A DNA stretch of 64,000 nt. It comes from Abyssalbus ytuae. Its GTDB lineage: Bacteria; Bacteroidota; Bacteroidia; Flavobacteriales; Flavobacteriaceae. Shown one piece after another: positions 34,911-44,020 of this stretch. The stretch spans positions 620,001 to 684,000 of the forward strand of contig NZ_CP094358.1 of assembly GCF_022807975.1 (NCBI RefSeq), in the 5' to 3' direction. How positions within the stretch are numbered: the stretch's first letter is position 1; each line of letters begins with the position of its first letter. Below the pieces are notes generated by a model. That model had not been told where the DNA came from. It searched no databases and worked only from the letters and a program-made list of their open reading frames with translations. The position numbers and the translations under genes were made by a program.

Positions 34911-35261
34911 ATGAAAAAGAACGTATTCCCCATAATCGTAACCATCTTATTGCTATGTTTATCTTGCAGCAAAGATGAAGAAGGTGGACAAATAACCACC
35001 GACCCCGTAGATACGGATGTAACGTATAGTCAAATTGAGTCTATTATTCAAAACAGATGTGGAAGTTGCCATGGGAATCCTACTGCCAATGGGGCCCCGA
35101 TGTCAACTAACACTTATGAAACTCTTAAAGAAGCCGGTGAAAAGCGAAATTTAATAGGAAGAATAAAGAGTATAAACAATCCTATGCCTCCAGATGGATT
35201 ACTACCCCAGGAACAAATTGAACTGATTGAAGGCTGGGTTTTAGGAGGATATAAACAATAA
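34911..35261 (+). CDS. Small cytochrome c-type lipoprotein
   Basis: A 116-residue lipoprotein with a signal ending LCLSC (Cys at about 19) and a single heme c site CGSCHGN at about residues 50-56. A Met that could be the distal ligand occurs in NNPMPPDG. The domain resembles the short c-type domain often fused to larger enzymes (SIIQNRCGSCH). It stands alone between the DUF3307 gene and a strong terminator, so its electron partner is not indicated. Confidence 0.85.
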   Translation: MKKNVFPIIVTILLLCLSCSKDEEGGQITTDPVDTDVTYSQIESIIQNRCGSCHGNPTANGAPMSTNTYETLKEAGEKRNLIGRIKSINNPMPPDGLLPQEQIELIEGWVLGGYKQ

Positions 35262-35296
35262 AAAACCTGCATGAAAACATTTTCATGCAGGTTTTT
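35261..35296. terminator. Strong bidirectional terminator
   Basis: Perfect 16-bp stem AAAAACCTGCATGAAA / TTTCATGCAGGTTTTT around the loop ACAT (35277-35280), between convergent cytochrome and carB genes. Confidence 0.93.
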
Positions 35297-35326
35297 CAGA
35301 TTTTAATATCTTACTTCTGGTAGTAA

Positions 35327-38179
35327 TTATTTACTTAAATACATTTTCCTCCGCTGATAAAGCTCATAAAACTGATCATCCTTTAAGCTGTCAATAAACA
35401 AAATGCTTTCGCCTGTACTTTTCATTTCCGGACCAAGCTTTTTATTTACATTGGGAAACTTATTGAATGAGAACACCGGTTGTTTGATGGCATAGCCTTT
35501 TAACTGCGGATTAAATTTAAAATCTTTTACCTTTTTATGGCCCAGCATAATTTTGGTTGCATAATTTACATAAGGCTCACCATAGGCTTTAGCTATAAAA
35601 GGCACCGTTCTTGAAGCTCGTGGATTGGCTTCAATTATATAAACCATATCATCCTTAATAGCAAATTGTATATTTATTAAACCTACTGTGTTTAAGGCCA
35701 GTGCTATTTTTTTAGTATGATCTTTTATTTGCTGTAAAACAAACTCACCCAGGTTAAATGGCGGAAGAGTGGCATTAGAATCCCCGGAGTGGATACCGCA
35801 AGGCTCTATATGCTCCATTATACCGATTATGTAAACATCTTCTCCATCGCAAATAGCATCAGCCTCGGCTTCAATTGCCCCATCGAGGTAATGATCAAGC
35901 AATAATTTATTGTTAGGTATTTTTCGTAATAAATCTACCACATGCTCTTCCAGTTCCTGCTTGTTAATTACTATCTTCATTCCTTGTCCACCCAAAACAT
36001 ATGACGGTCTTACAAGAATTGGAAAGTTAAGCTGGTCAGCCAGTGCCAGTGCCTGATCGGCTGTTTCGGCCACTCCGAATTCAGGATAAGGTATGTTGTT
36101 TTCCTTTAGTAACGTAGAGAAACTACCCCTGTCTTCAGCCAGGTCTAAAGATTTAAAACTGGTCCCTATTATTTTTATTCCGTATTTATCAAGTTTTTCT
36201 GCTAATTTAAGTGCTGTTTGCCCACCGAGCTGCACAATAACCCCTTCAGGTTTTTCATGACGAATGATGTCGTATATATGTTCCCAGAATACCGGCTCAA
36301 AATAAAGTTTATTGGCAGTATCAAAATCAGTTGAAACTGTTTCAGGGTTACAGTTAATCATGATGGTTTCATATCCACACTCAGCTGCTGCCAATACCCC
36401 GTGAACACAACAATAATCAAATTCAATACCCTGACCTATCCGGTTAGGTCCCGAACCAAGAACAACTATTTTCTTTTTATCAGTTACAATACTTTCATTA
36501 TCACTATATCTTTTTCCATCCGCAGTTTCTATTTCATCTTCAAAAGTAGAATAGTAATAAGGGGTCATCGCTTTAAATTCAGCAGCACAGGTATCAACCA
36601 ATTTATAAATTCTGTTTATTTTAAGCTCTTCCCGTTTTTTATATACTTCACTTTCCCAGCAATCCAGCATATGAGCTATTTGCCTGTCGGCAAAACCCTT
36701 TTGTTTGGCCTCCAGTAACAGATCTTTGGGGAGAGATTCTATAGTATAAGTCGAAATTTCTTTCTCCAATAAATGTAATTCCTCATATTGTTTAAGGAAC
36801 CACATATCAATTTTAGTTATTTCATGAATCCTGCTAAGGGGTATACCCATTTGAATGGCATCATAAATAACAAAAACCCTGTCCCAGCTTGCATTGGTAA
36901 GTTTATTAATTATTTTATCGTAATCTTTTAAGCCTTTTCCGTCGGCTCCTAACCCGTTTCGTTTAATTTCTAACGATTGGGTTGCTTTATGTAAGGCTTC
37001 CTGGAAAGAACGGCCTATCCCCATCACTTCACCTACTGACTTCATTTGTAATCCAAGTTTACGGTCTGACCCTTCAAACTTATCAAAATTCCAACGGGGG
37101 ATTTTAACTATCACATAATCCAGGGTAGGTTCAAATAAAGCTGATGTTGACTTAGTTATTTGATTATCAAGTTCATCTAAATTATACCCAATAGCCAATT
37201 TGGTCGCTATTTTTGCTATGGGATAGCCGGTTGCTTTAGATGCTAATGCGGAAGAACGGGATACACGCGGATTAATTTCAATAGCTATAATGTCTTCTTT
37301 TTCATCAGGGCTAACGGCAAACTGAACATTACATCCTCCTGCAAAATCTCCAATACTTCTCATCATTTTAATGCCCATATCCCTCATTCTCTGAAAAGTT
37401 CTGTCAGACAGGGTCATTGCCGGAGCTACAGTAATAGAGTCGCCTGTATGTATCCCCATTGGGTCCATATTTTCAATGGTACATATAATAACTACGTTAT
37501 CATTTTTATCCCGAAGCAATTCTAATTCATACTCTTTCCATCCCAACAATGCTTTATCTATCAACACTTCATGTATAGGAGAAGCCTCCAGCCCTCTGGT
37601 AAGAAGTTCATCAAATTCTTCCTTACTATGTACAAAAGATGCCCCGGTACCTCCCAGTGTAAAAGAGGGACGTATTACCAACGGAAAACCAAACTCCTGG
37701 GCTATTTCTTTACCTTTTAAGAATGAAGTAGCAGTTTTTGCGGGTGCTACGGGAATATCAATTGTTTTTAAAAGTTTTTTAAATTTTTCCCTGTCTTCGG
37801 TGATATTTATTGCATCGATATCCACACCAATTATTTCCACCCCAAAATCCTTCCAGATACCTTTATCATCTGCCTCTATACAAAGGTTAAGAGCTGTTTG
37901 GCCTCCCATAGTAGGCAAAACCGCATCTATGTTAGGGTGTTTTTGCAAAATCTCAATAATTGATTTTGTAGTAAGAGGTTTCAGATATACATGGTCTGCC
38001 ATAGACGGATCGGTCATAATGGTAGCAGGATTGCTATTTATTAAAACCGTTTCTATTCCGTCTTCCCTTAACGATCGTAAAGACTGTGAACCTGAATAAT
38101 CAAATTCACATGCCTGACCTATTATGATTGGACCTGAACCTATAATTAAAATACAATTGAGATCTTTTCTTTTTGGCAT
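35327..38179 (-). CDS. carB: Carbamoyl-phosphate synthase large subunit
   Basis: A 950-residue enzyme making carbamoyl phosphate for arginine and pyrimidine synthesis. It contains two homologous ATP-grasp halves: the first starts IGSGPIIIGQACEFDYSG, the second GSGPNRIGQGIEFDYCC. Further motifs are PRVSRSSALASKATG and PRASRTVPFIAKAYG. The protein ends shortly after EMKSTGESILF, so the C-terminal methylglyoxal-synthase-like allosteric domain of the E. coli-type enzyme (about 1070 residues) is absent. The carA gene is not in the window. rpmH lies upstream, separated by a terminator. Confidence 0.95.
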   Translation of the reverse strand: MPKRKDLNCILIIGSGPIIIGQACEFDYSGSQSLRSLREDGIETVLINSNPATIMTDPSMADHVYLKPLTTKSIIEILQKHPNIDAVLPTMGGQTALNLCIEADDKGIWKDFGVEIIGVDIDAINITEDREKFKKLLKTIDIPVAPAKTATSFLKGKEIAQEFGFPLVIRPSFTLGGTGASFVHSKEEFDELLTRGLEASPIHEVLIDKALLGWKEYELELLRDKNDNVVIICTIENMDPMGIHTGDSITVAPAMTLSDRTFQRMRDMGIKMMRSIGDFAGGCNVQFAVSPDEKEDIIAIEINPRVSRSSALASKATGYPIAKIATKLAIGYNLDELDNQITKSTSALFEPTLDYVIVKIPRWNFDKFEGSDRKLGLQMKSVGEVMGIGRSFQEALHKATQSLEIKRNGLGADGKGLKDYDKIINKLTNASWDRVFVIYDAIQMGIPLSRIHEITKIDMWFLKQYEELHLLEKEISTYTIESLPKDLLLEAKQKGFADRQIAHMLDCWESEVYKKREELKINRIYKLVDTCAAEFKAMTPYYYSTFEDEIETADGKRYSDNESIVTDKKKIVVLGSGPNRIGQGIEFDYCCVHGVLAAAECGYETIMINCNPETVSTDFDTANKLYFEPVFWEHIYDIIRHEKPEGVIVQLGGQTALKLAEKLDKYGIKIIGTSFKSLDLAEDRGSFSTLLKENNIPYPEFGVAETADQALALADQLNFPILVRPSYVLGGQGMKIVINKQELEEHVVDLLRKIPNNKLLLDHYLDGAIEAEADAICDGEDVYIIGIMEHIEPCGIHSGDSNATLPPFNLGEFVLQQIKDHTKKIALALNTVGLINIQFAIKDDMVYIIEANPRASRTVPFIAKAYGEPYVNYATKIMLGHKKVKDFKFNPQLKGYAIKQPVFSFNKFPNVNKKLGPEMKSTGESILFIDSLKDDQFYELYQRRKMYLSK

Positions 38180-38230
38180 TTTTTCTGTATTGTGGTGTTT
38201 ATAATTAATATTTAGTTACTAGCACATATA

Positions 38231-38264
38231 AAAAAAGGCGTTACTTACAAAAGTAACACCTTTA
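38231..38264 (-). terminator. Intrinsic terminator after rpmH
   Basis: On the minus strand AAAGGTGTTACTT pairs with AAGTAACGCCTTT (one G-T pair) around a short loop, followed by a T-run. It separates rpmH from carB. Confidence 0.8.
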
Positions 38265-38285
38265 TATTTTCTGAAATATAATCAT

Positions 38286-38444
38286 TTATTTCTTATGTCT
38301 TGATTCTGAAGACACAGTTAATTTTTTTCTTCCTTTGGCTCTTCTGCGAGCAAGAACTTTTCTACCGTTTGCAGTAGCCATTCTTTCCCTGAAACCGTGC
38401 TTATTTCTTCTCTTTCTTTTTGATGGTTGAAATGTTCTTTTCAT
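38286..38444 (-). CDS. rpmH: 50S ribosomal protein L34
   Basis: A 52-residue, strongly basic protein. It starts [20 protein letters not shown], includes [20 protein letters not shown], and ends ESRHKK, an unmistakable L34 sequence. The ATG is at 38444-38442 and the TAA at 38288-38286. It is not adjacent to rnpA or dnaA here. A promoter with a 19-bp spacer lies 35 bases upstream and a terminator follows. Confidence 0.98.
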   Translation of the reverse strand: MKRTFQPSKRKRRNKHGFRERMATANGRKVLARRRAKGRKKLTVSSESRHKK

Positions 38445-38478
38445 TTTAAAATATCTTTATCTACTATTAGGTAATCTT

Positions 38479-38509
38479 CTATTATAATGATTTAATATCA
38501 CTGCGCAAA
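38479..38509 (-). promoter_or_regulatory. Candidate promoter of rpmH
   Basis: On the minus strand TTTG (38509-38506), a 19-bp spacer, then TATAATAG (38486-38479). The -33 element and spacing fit the Bacteroidota consensus, with the -7 element closer to a TATAAT form. Confidence 0.55.
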
Positions 38510-38612
38510 AGTGCGGCGCAAAAATACAACAACTTTTTACTTTGGCAAACCTTTTTTAAAAAATATTTTTATCAGATTTTGTTACCTTTGGCCCTACAAA
38601 ACAAAAATTACA

Positions 38613-39128
38613 ATGTTTAACAAAAATATAAAATTAATTTTAGCTGTTTTAATAATAGCATATGCGGTTTATCAATTTATTGAAGGGTTTATAGGGAATG
38701 GTATTTTCCTGATTTTTTTGGCTCTTATTTTTATTTTTCTTTATTACAGAAACGAAATTATACTACTCTCATTTTTAAGAATGCGTAAACAAGATTTTGA
38801 AGGCACAAAAAAATGGTTATCCAAAATAAAAAAACCTGAAGCTTCTTTAACAAAAAAACAACAAGGTTATTTTAACTATCTTCACGGTATAATGTCTTCT
38901 CAAACTAATTTAACCCAGGCAGAAAAATACTTTAAAAAAGCATTAAAACTGGGCTTGAGCATGAAACATGATGTAGCCATGGCAAAATTAAGTTTAGCCG
39001 GCATAGCCATGCAAAAAAGAAGAAAAAGAGAAGCAACTATGTTATTAAACGAAGCCAAAAAGCTGGATAAGCAAAACCTGCTGGCAGATCAGATTAAGAT
39101 GATGCAACAACAGATGAAACGTATATAG
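38613..39128 (+). CDS. Membrane-anchored TPR-like protein
   Basis: A 171-residue protein with two N-terminal membrane helices (about residues 5-25 and 28-45) and a soluble helical region with two tetratricopeptide-like units (AEKYFKKALKLGLSMKHDVAMAKLSLAG, in outline, and EATMLLNEAKKLDKQ). ATG 38613 is chosen because it opens just before the first helix and follows a TACCTTTG -7 box (38583-38590). The longer upstream frame has no such support. Function unknown; divergent from rpmH. Confidence 0.75.
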   Translation: MFNKNIKLILAVLIIAYAVYQFIEGFIGNGIFLIFLALIFIFLYYRNEIILLSFLRMRKQDFEGTKKWLSKIKKPEASLTKKQQGYFNYLHGIMSSQTNLTQAEKYFKKALKLGLSMKHDVAMAKLSLAGIAMQKRRKREATMLLNEAKKLDKQNLLADQIKMMQQQMKRI

Positions 39129-39301
39129 TCTGATTATTAAGAATTTGTAAAAAAATACCGCCCAATACAATTTTTTATTAAAATTTGCGATTTATTTAAT
39201 AAAATCCGGATATGTTGTTATTAAATTTTTTATTTTGCCGTAATTTTTAATTTAAAAACATCAGTAACCAAGATTTTAAATAAGGAAAACTAAAGCCCTT
39301 T

Positions 39302-40006
39302 ATGAAGAATTTAACTTTACTTATTTTCTTTCTGTCATCTTGTTTGGCTTTTTCCCAGAGCTCAGATAATTTATTTTCTATGGCTCTGTCTCAAAATATC
39401 CGTAAATATAATATACAATCAGATGATGCTTACGAAAACAGAGACTTGGAAAGAGGAAAGTCACTGTTTGACAGCCTGGTAAAAAATCATTTAAGAGGGA
39501 CCATTTTAGACAATTACAGATTCAAAAGGTTTGAAGATGATTCTTATTTCCGTTTAAACACTATTCATAAACCCTTTGTACTTTTAACCACTGCTTCCTG
39601 GTGTGTAGTACCCGAAGATCAAATAGCAGCTATAAACCTTCTGGCCGATGAATACGCCGATCAGGTGGAATTCATTATACTATTCTGGGACAGGGTTGGC
39701 AATATTTTAGATCTTTCATTACAGTACAGTGAAAAAATACCTGTTATTTATTTTGATGAAAAATATAATCGTGATCCTCAAACAATAAAAACTTTAAAAC
39801 ATTCCCTGGGGCTCCCTTTGTGTTTTTATGCTGATCAGGACCGAAAAATTATAGACATTACACGTGGAGGGGTATTTTTACCCTATGATACTAAAGAAGA
39901 TTTATATAGTATCAATTACAATGTCTTTAAAAATTCGGTAGATAACCTTATTGCTCACTCAGCTGTAATAACTGAACCTGAAAATGAAAGTTCCACTACT
40001 GAGTAG
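39302..40006 (+). CDS. Secreted thioredoxin-fold protein with a single active-site Cys
   Basis: A 234-residue exported protein (signal residues 1-19, ending LAFSQ). A thioredoxin fold is suggested by FVLLTTASWCVVPEDQIAAINLLADEYADQV (read as LLTTASWCVVPED), where the CxxC of thioredoxins is replaced by WCVVP with only one Cys, then VEFIILFWDRVG and the cis-Pro-like KIPVIYFDEKYN. A second cysteine is present in LGLPLCFYAD. It is probably not a normal dithiol oxidoreductase. It ends 2 bases from the convergent TauE-like gene. Confidence 0.75.
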   Translation: MKNLTLLIFFLSSCLAFSQSSDNLFSMALSQNIRKYNIQSDDAYENRDLERGKSLFDSLVKNHLRGTILDNYRFKRFEDDSYFRLNTIHKPFVLLTTASWCVVPEDQIAAINLLADEYADQVEFIILFWDRVGNILDLSLQYSEKIPVIYFDEKYNRDPQTIKTLKHSLGLPLCFYADQDRKIIDITRGGVFLPYDTKEDLYSINYNVFKNSVDNLIAHSAVITEPENESSTTE

Positions 40007-40008
40007 TC

Positions 40009-40380
40009 TTATTTTTTGCTAAAAATCATCCTTAAAGCTATAATCAACATTAACACCCCAAAAATTTTCCTGAGGGTTTTCTGATCTATTTTTATAGCTA
40101 ACTTAGAACCAAAATAGCCTCCTACAATAAAACCAATTGCAATAAGTATTGCATACTTCCAGTTTAGATAACCTGCTTTATAATAATTTAAAACAGCTAA
40201 AATAGTTACCGGAGGTAACATTACAGCTAAACTGGTACCCTGGGCCGAATGCTGGGAAAAACTTAATACCAGCATAAGCATTGGCACCATAATAATACCA
40301 CCTCCAACGCCTAAGACTCCACTTAGCACTCCTGCCAGTATACCTATAACTAAAAGAGAGATAATTACATATGCATTCAT
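40009..40380 (-). CDS. Half-size TauE/SafE family membrane protein
   Basis: A 123-residue protein with four membrane helices and the TauE/SafE repeat motif VLSGVLGVGGGIIMVPML near residues 18-35. Full-length TauE permeases (about 250 residues) have two such repeats, and this has one, with complete helices and an intact start and stop, so it is a natural single-repeat form that may dimerise rather than a truncation. Substrate unknown, possibly sulfite or another organosulfur anion. It lies 9 bases downstream of cls. Confidence 0.8.
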   Translation of the reverse strand: MNAYVIISLLVIGILAGVLSGVLGVGGGIIMVPMLMLVLSFSQHSAQGTSLAVMLPPVTILAVLNYYKAGYLNWKYAILIAIGFIVGGYFGSKLAIKIDQKTLRKIFGVLMLIIALRMIFSKK

Positions 40381-40389
40381 AAAATCAAA

Positions 40390-41844
40390 TTATAGTAAAG
40401 GTGCCCATAGATGACAAAAGGACTCCTGCATTTTTTGAATCAGGGCTCTGTTTTTCCATTGCTCATAACTAACCTCATCACAAAATTCAAGATCGTTGTT
40501 AAATGTTTGAACCATTTGTTTTGCTGTTCTTTCGTGATAGATAAGAGCATTTATTTCAAAATTAATTTTAAAACTCCGGTAGTCCATATTGGCTGTGCCA
40601 ACTGTAGAAAAAATGTCATCTATAACCATAGTCTTGGCGTGAACAAATCCTTTTTTATAAAGATATACCCTGACACCTGCTTCTAAAAGTTTTTCCAGAT
40701 AGGAATAAGTAGCATATTTAGCGGCCCAGGAATCTGATTCTTTTGGAACTATAAGCTTCACTTCCACCCCACTCTTTGCAATTGCAATTAAAGCCATTAA
40801 TATTTCTTCACTGGGAATAAAATAAGGAGTAGTTATGTATATATACTTATCTGCTGTGCTAATAGCAATAAAAATTGCCTCCATTATATTGGCCCAATCT
40901 GTATCAGGGCCGCTGGCTGCTATTTGAACCGGGACCTTATCTGATACAGTGCATTTCGGAAAAAAATCATTTTCAACTACTACATCATACGGGGTAACGA
41001 AATCCCAGTTAAGCATAAATTGCAGTTGTAAAGAACCGACTGCTTCCCCTTCTATACGTAAATGAGTATCTCGCCAGTAAATACCGGGGGTATGATTTAC
41101 ATACCGGTCAGATATATTAACTCCTCCTACATAACCTATTTCACCGTCTATAATAATAATTTTTCTATGATTTCTATAGTTTAATTTACTGGTAAATCTC
41201 GGAAAGTGTACTGGCATGAAAGGATGGAACTCTACCTCGGCTTCTTTTAATTTTTTTAAAGTTTTGGAAGATAAACTGCTGCCAACCGAATCGTATGAAA
41301 GACGTACTTTAATTCCTTCTTTTGCTTTTTCACATAGTATTTCCAATACTTCATTTCCAACACCATCATCTTTTATTATATAATATTCGAGATGAATACT
41401 CTTTTTGGCATTTTTCAAATCTTTTAACAGCCATTTAAACTTTTCTTCCCCGTTAATTAAAATATCAACTTTATTACAAAGTGTTAACAAAAACTCTTCA
41501 TTATTATATAAGAGCCTTATGAGTTTAACTTTATCAGAGAATTTTTCCCTGTCAAATTCTTTTAAACCGTTATAACCTAATTTCAGTTTTTCTTTCCATT
41601 CTTTAATATTCTTTTGGTTTAAGATATTTTTTCTTCTGAAGATTTTACTTTTTCTATACTGTTGTCCGAAAAGAAAATAAATAATTAATCCGACAAAGGG
41701 AAAGGCAACCAGGAGAATGAGGTAAGAAAGTGTTTTGGTTGGGTTTAAATTACTTAATACAATACTACCAGCCGTAATTATGGCTATTGCATAATTAAGT
41801 ATAAGAAAAACTTGCCAAAGATTATCTTTTATATACTCCAGCAT
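40390..41844 (-). CDS. cls: Cardiolipin synthase (phospholipase D family)
   Basis: A 484-residue membrane enzyme that condenses phosphatidylglycerol to cardiolipin. Two N-terminal helices (about residues 10-60), then HKD motif 1 in RNHRKIIIIDGEIGYVGGVN and HKD motif 2 in FVHAKTMVIDDIFSTVGTANMD. The His-Lys-Asp residues are intact in both. Length is typical. It overlaps the stop of the upstream lytic transglycosylase gene by one base (CATTA), so the two are likely coupled, and a TauE-like gene follows. Confidence 0.94.
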   Translation of the reverse strand: MLEYIKDNLWQVFLILNYAIAIITAGSIVLSNLNPTKTLSYLILLVAFPFVGLIIYFLFGQQYRKSKIFRRKNILNQKNIKEWKEKLKLGYNGLKEFDREKFSDKVKLIRLLYNNEEFLLTLCNKVDILINGEEKFKWLLKDLKNAKKSIHLEYYIIKDDGVGNEVLEILCEKAKEGIKVRLSYDSVGSSLSSKTLKKLKEAEVEFHPFMPVHFPRFTSKLNYRNHRKIIIIDGEIGYVGGVNISDRYVNHTPGIYWRDTHLRIEGEAVGSLQLQFMLNWDFVTPYDVVVENDFFPKCTVSDKVPVQIAASGPDTDWANIMEAIFIAISTADKYIYITTPYFIPSEEILMALIAIAKSGVEVKLIVPKESDSWAAKYATYSYLEKLLEAGVRVYLYKKGFVHAKTMVIDDIFSTVGTANMDYRSFKINFEINALIYHERTAKQMVQTFNNDLEFCDEVSYEQWKNRALIQKMQESFCHLWAPLL

Positions 41845-42806
41845 TATTCTTCAAACTGGTAATAACCGTCATCCGGAATTTCAATCTGATATTTTTTACC
41901 TGAATAGTTTCGAAGATAGGTATCTCTTAACCAAGGGTTATGAATCTTCAATACTTTATAATTAATTCCGAACTTTTTAGAAAAATCTGCGAAGTTTGTA
42001 ACGGCAGTATCCACTTCTACTTTATGTGATGGTACATAATCATAAAGATGACTGTCATCATAGTTAAATCCATATTTATTAGGATTAGAAAGAATTTCTT
42101 TTACTGCAAGAATCCTGAACACGTATCTTCCGGTTTCTTCACCCAGCAATAAACTGTAATAATCATTTGCCTTTTGTCTGTCCATTTGTTTAGCTATACC
42201 GGTTTGACCCGCATTGTATGAAGCCGCTGTAAGGGTCCATGTTCCAAATTTTTCTTTGGCATTTAAAAGGTATTTGCATGCTGCTTCCGTTGACTTCTCC
42301 AAATGATACCTTTCATCAACATAATCATTAATTTCGAGCCCGTATTCTTTACCGGTATTTTTCATTATTTGCCAGAATCCGGTAGCTCCCGCGGGTGATA
42401 TAACATTTTGCAAACCACTTTCTATAACTGCCAGATACTTAAAATCATCCGGAACTCCATATTGTTTTAGTATAGGTTCTATAATAGGAAAATATTTATG
42501 TGCCCTCTTGATAAGTAGTAAACCATTAGACTGCCAGTAAGTATTCACTAGTAACTCCCTGTCCATTCTCTCATAAATATCCGGATCAGAAACCGGCACA
42601 ATTTCTCCTGCAAAATTTATACCCTTAGGTATATCCAGGGCATAAACATTATAATCTTTAGATTTATTTGATAATATACTGTCAACTACTTTTTTTACTA
42701 CATCATCAACATTTTTATCAATTCTTTTGGTTTGAACTGCATTTATAAACATCATAATTATAAATGCTCCCCCCAACACCATTAATACACCTTTTAAATA
42801 CTTCAT
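41844..42806 (-). CDS. Lytic transglycosylase (MltD-like, GH23)
   Basis: A 320-residue exported or membrane-anchored enzyme cleaving the MurNAc-GlcNAc bond in peptidoglycan. The N-terminus has one helix (residues 5-22). The SLT domain at about 100-230 has the catalytic Glu in LAVIESGLQNVISPAGATGFWQ, read as AVIESGLQ, then GATGFWQIM, and YNAGQTGI. No LysM repeat is present. Upstream of the start is an AT-only inverted repeat (TTTTTGTA at 42817-42824 with TACAAAAA at 42831-42838). Confidence 0.92.
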   Translation of the reverse strand: MKYLKGVLMVLGGAFIIMMFINAVQTKRIDKNVDDVVKKVVDSILSNKSKDYNVYALDIPKGINFAGEIVPVSDPDIYERMDRELLVNTYWQSNGLLLIKRAHKYFPIIEPILKQYGVPDDFKYLAVIESGLQNVISPAGATGFWQIMKNTGKEYGLEINDYVDERYHLEKSTEAACKYLLNAKEKFGTWTLTAASYNAGQTGIAKQMDRQKANDYYSLLLGEETGRYVFRILAVKEILSNPNKYGFNYDDSHLYDYVPSHKVEVDTAVTNFADFSKKFGINYKVLKIHNPWLRDTYLRNYSGKKYQIEIPDDGYYQFEE

Positions 42807-42848
42807 CTTCAGTTAATTTTTGTATAAAATTACAAAAAATAGTGACAT

Positions 42849-43496
42849 TTAAGCTAAAATTATACGTGGCAAATTCTCATTAAACCATTTAAATTTGTTT
42901 ATAATCATAATGTGAGTACCTCCTTTTAACACAATGCAACTGTTTATATTGGATATTGGAAATACGGCATCCCTTTCTCCATGAATATGTACAACTCCAT
43001 TATCAGGTGCCGATTGTTGCCAGTTTACAAGTTGCTGTATAGACCAATCTATATATTGCTTGTCCCTGACTGAAAGATACTTTTCATATAAATCAAGACG
43101 TTTTACTTTACCGAATGTGAATTTTGCCAAAACCTCAACATTATTCACCAGACCGGTTGGTAATATTTTATATGCTTTGGTATATTTGGCAAAAATCATC
43201 CGTTTTGGTAATTCTTTATTGGATTTTACACTGGAAATTATAATTATCTTTTTTACCGGAATATGTTTAGCCATTTCCTGTACTATTATCCCTCCAAAAG
43301 AAACCCCGATCAGTACTGGAAAAGGATGGCTGACTTTTTGAGTTAACCTTTTGGCATAATGGCTGATAGTTTCATTTTTCTCGGGTATTAGCCACTCCAG
43401 AAAGTGCATTTCAAAACTATCATCAGGTAATTTTATATTATCAAAAATTGATATATTGGCTGCCATCCCGGGCATAAAATATACATGCGTTTTCAA
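42849..43496 (-). CDS. Alpha/beta hydrolase
   Basis: A 215-residue hydrolase-fold protein. The nucleophile elbow is GVSFGG (Ser at about residue 66), the acid is likely the Asp in HGERDAVFP, and the base His is in KGGTHIMI. The oxyanion segment FMPGMAANISIF is near the start. The natural substrate is unknown. The start is TTG at 43496 (MKTHVYFMPG), as no in-frame ATG precedes the first strand. It is transcribed toward the lytic transglycosylase gene, 42 bases away. Confidence 0.82.
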   Translation of the reverse strand: MKTHVYFMPGMAANISIFDNIKLPDDSFEMHFLEWLIPEKNETISHYAKRLTQKVSHPFPVLIGVSFGGIIVQEMAKHIPVKKIIIISSVKSNKELPKRMIFAKYTKAYKILPTGLVNNVEVLAKFTFGKVKRLDLYEKYLSVRDKQYIDWSIQQLVNWQQSAPDNGVVHIHGERDAVFPISNINSCIVLKGGTHIMIINKFKWFNENLPRIILA

Positions 43497-43697
43497 ACCA
43501 CAAATAAAGTTAATCCTGTGAAAAATAGCCTAATAGCATTTTTTTTATTAAATTTGTGCCTGAAATTAATGAATTCTGCAACTAAAAGAAAGTTAAAACT
43601 GTTAATTACTTATTTCGGATCCCCTTTCCTTAATAGTTGTATTAACAAAACAAAATAAGCCCTTAAAAAAATGAGTTTAACTATAAAACTAAAGGCC

Positions 43698-43991
43698 ATG
43701 AATGATGTAATTATTAATGATAATGAGTTTCTTCGTCAGTTTGAAACAAGGATAGATGACAAGTTGGCAAAAATTGAGTATGCATCTCAGGAAAGAAAAA
43801 TATTTTTGACCAAGCTTGTAATACCAGAAGAAGTTAATGATACTGAATTTAAAGATAATTTTATAAAAGCAGTATTATATTATATTGAAGAAAAAAAACT
43901 AAGAGTAGTTCCCACCAGTCCGGAAATTGCCGGTTTTTTACGAAAGCATAAAGAATTTAAAGAATTACTTCCTGTGGGAATAAGAATTTAA
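43698..43991 (+). CDS. GNAT-like N-acetyltransferase (YjdJ/NATD1 type)
   Basis: A 97-residue protein of the short GNAT-like group. Typical features: RQFETRIDDKLAKIEYASQERKIFLTKLVIPEEV, read as KIEYASQERKIFLTKL, then KAVLYYIEEKKLRVVPTSPEIAGFLRKH. The small size lacks a separate N-terminal subdomain, as in this family. ATG 43698 is favoured since the family normally begins just before the NDNEF-like segment; ATG 43671 would add nine residues. A terminator follows and mtaB is convergent. Confidence 0.8.
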   Translation: MNDVIINDNEFLRQFETRIDDKLAKIEYASQERKIFLTKLVIPEEVNDTEFKDNFIKAVLYYIEEKKLRVVPTSPEIAGFLRKHKEFKELLPVGIRI

Positions 43992-43994
43992 CTG

Positions 43995-44020
43995 AAAGCC
44001 TCTTTAAAAGAGGCTTTTTT
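43995..44020. terminator. Intrinsic terminator between convergent genes
   Basis: AAAGCCTCT / AGAGGCTTT stem with a short central TTAAA loop and a T-run to 44020, between the acetyltransferase gene and mtaB. Confidence 0.88.

Noticed and set aside
37476-38099. 207-codon plus-strand frame inside carB
   Set aside because: It is the shadow of the carB coding sequence; the reverse strand has the conserved ATP-grasp motifs.
42817-42838. Intrinsic terminator after the alpha/beta hydrolase gene
   Set aside because: The 8-bp inverted repeat TTTTTGTA/TACAAAAA is almost all A/T and has no T-run after it, so stability is too low to support a terminator call.
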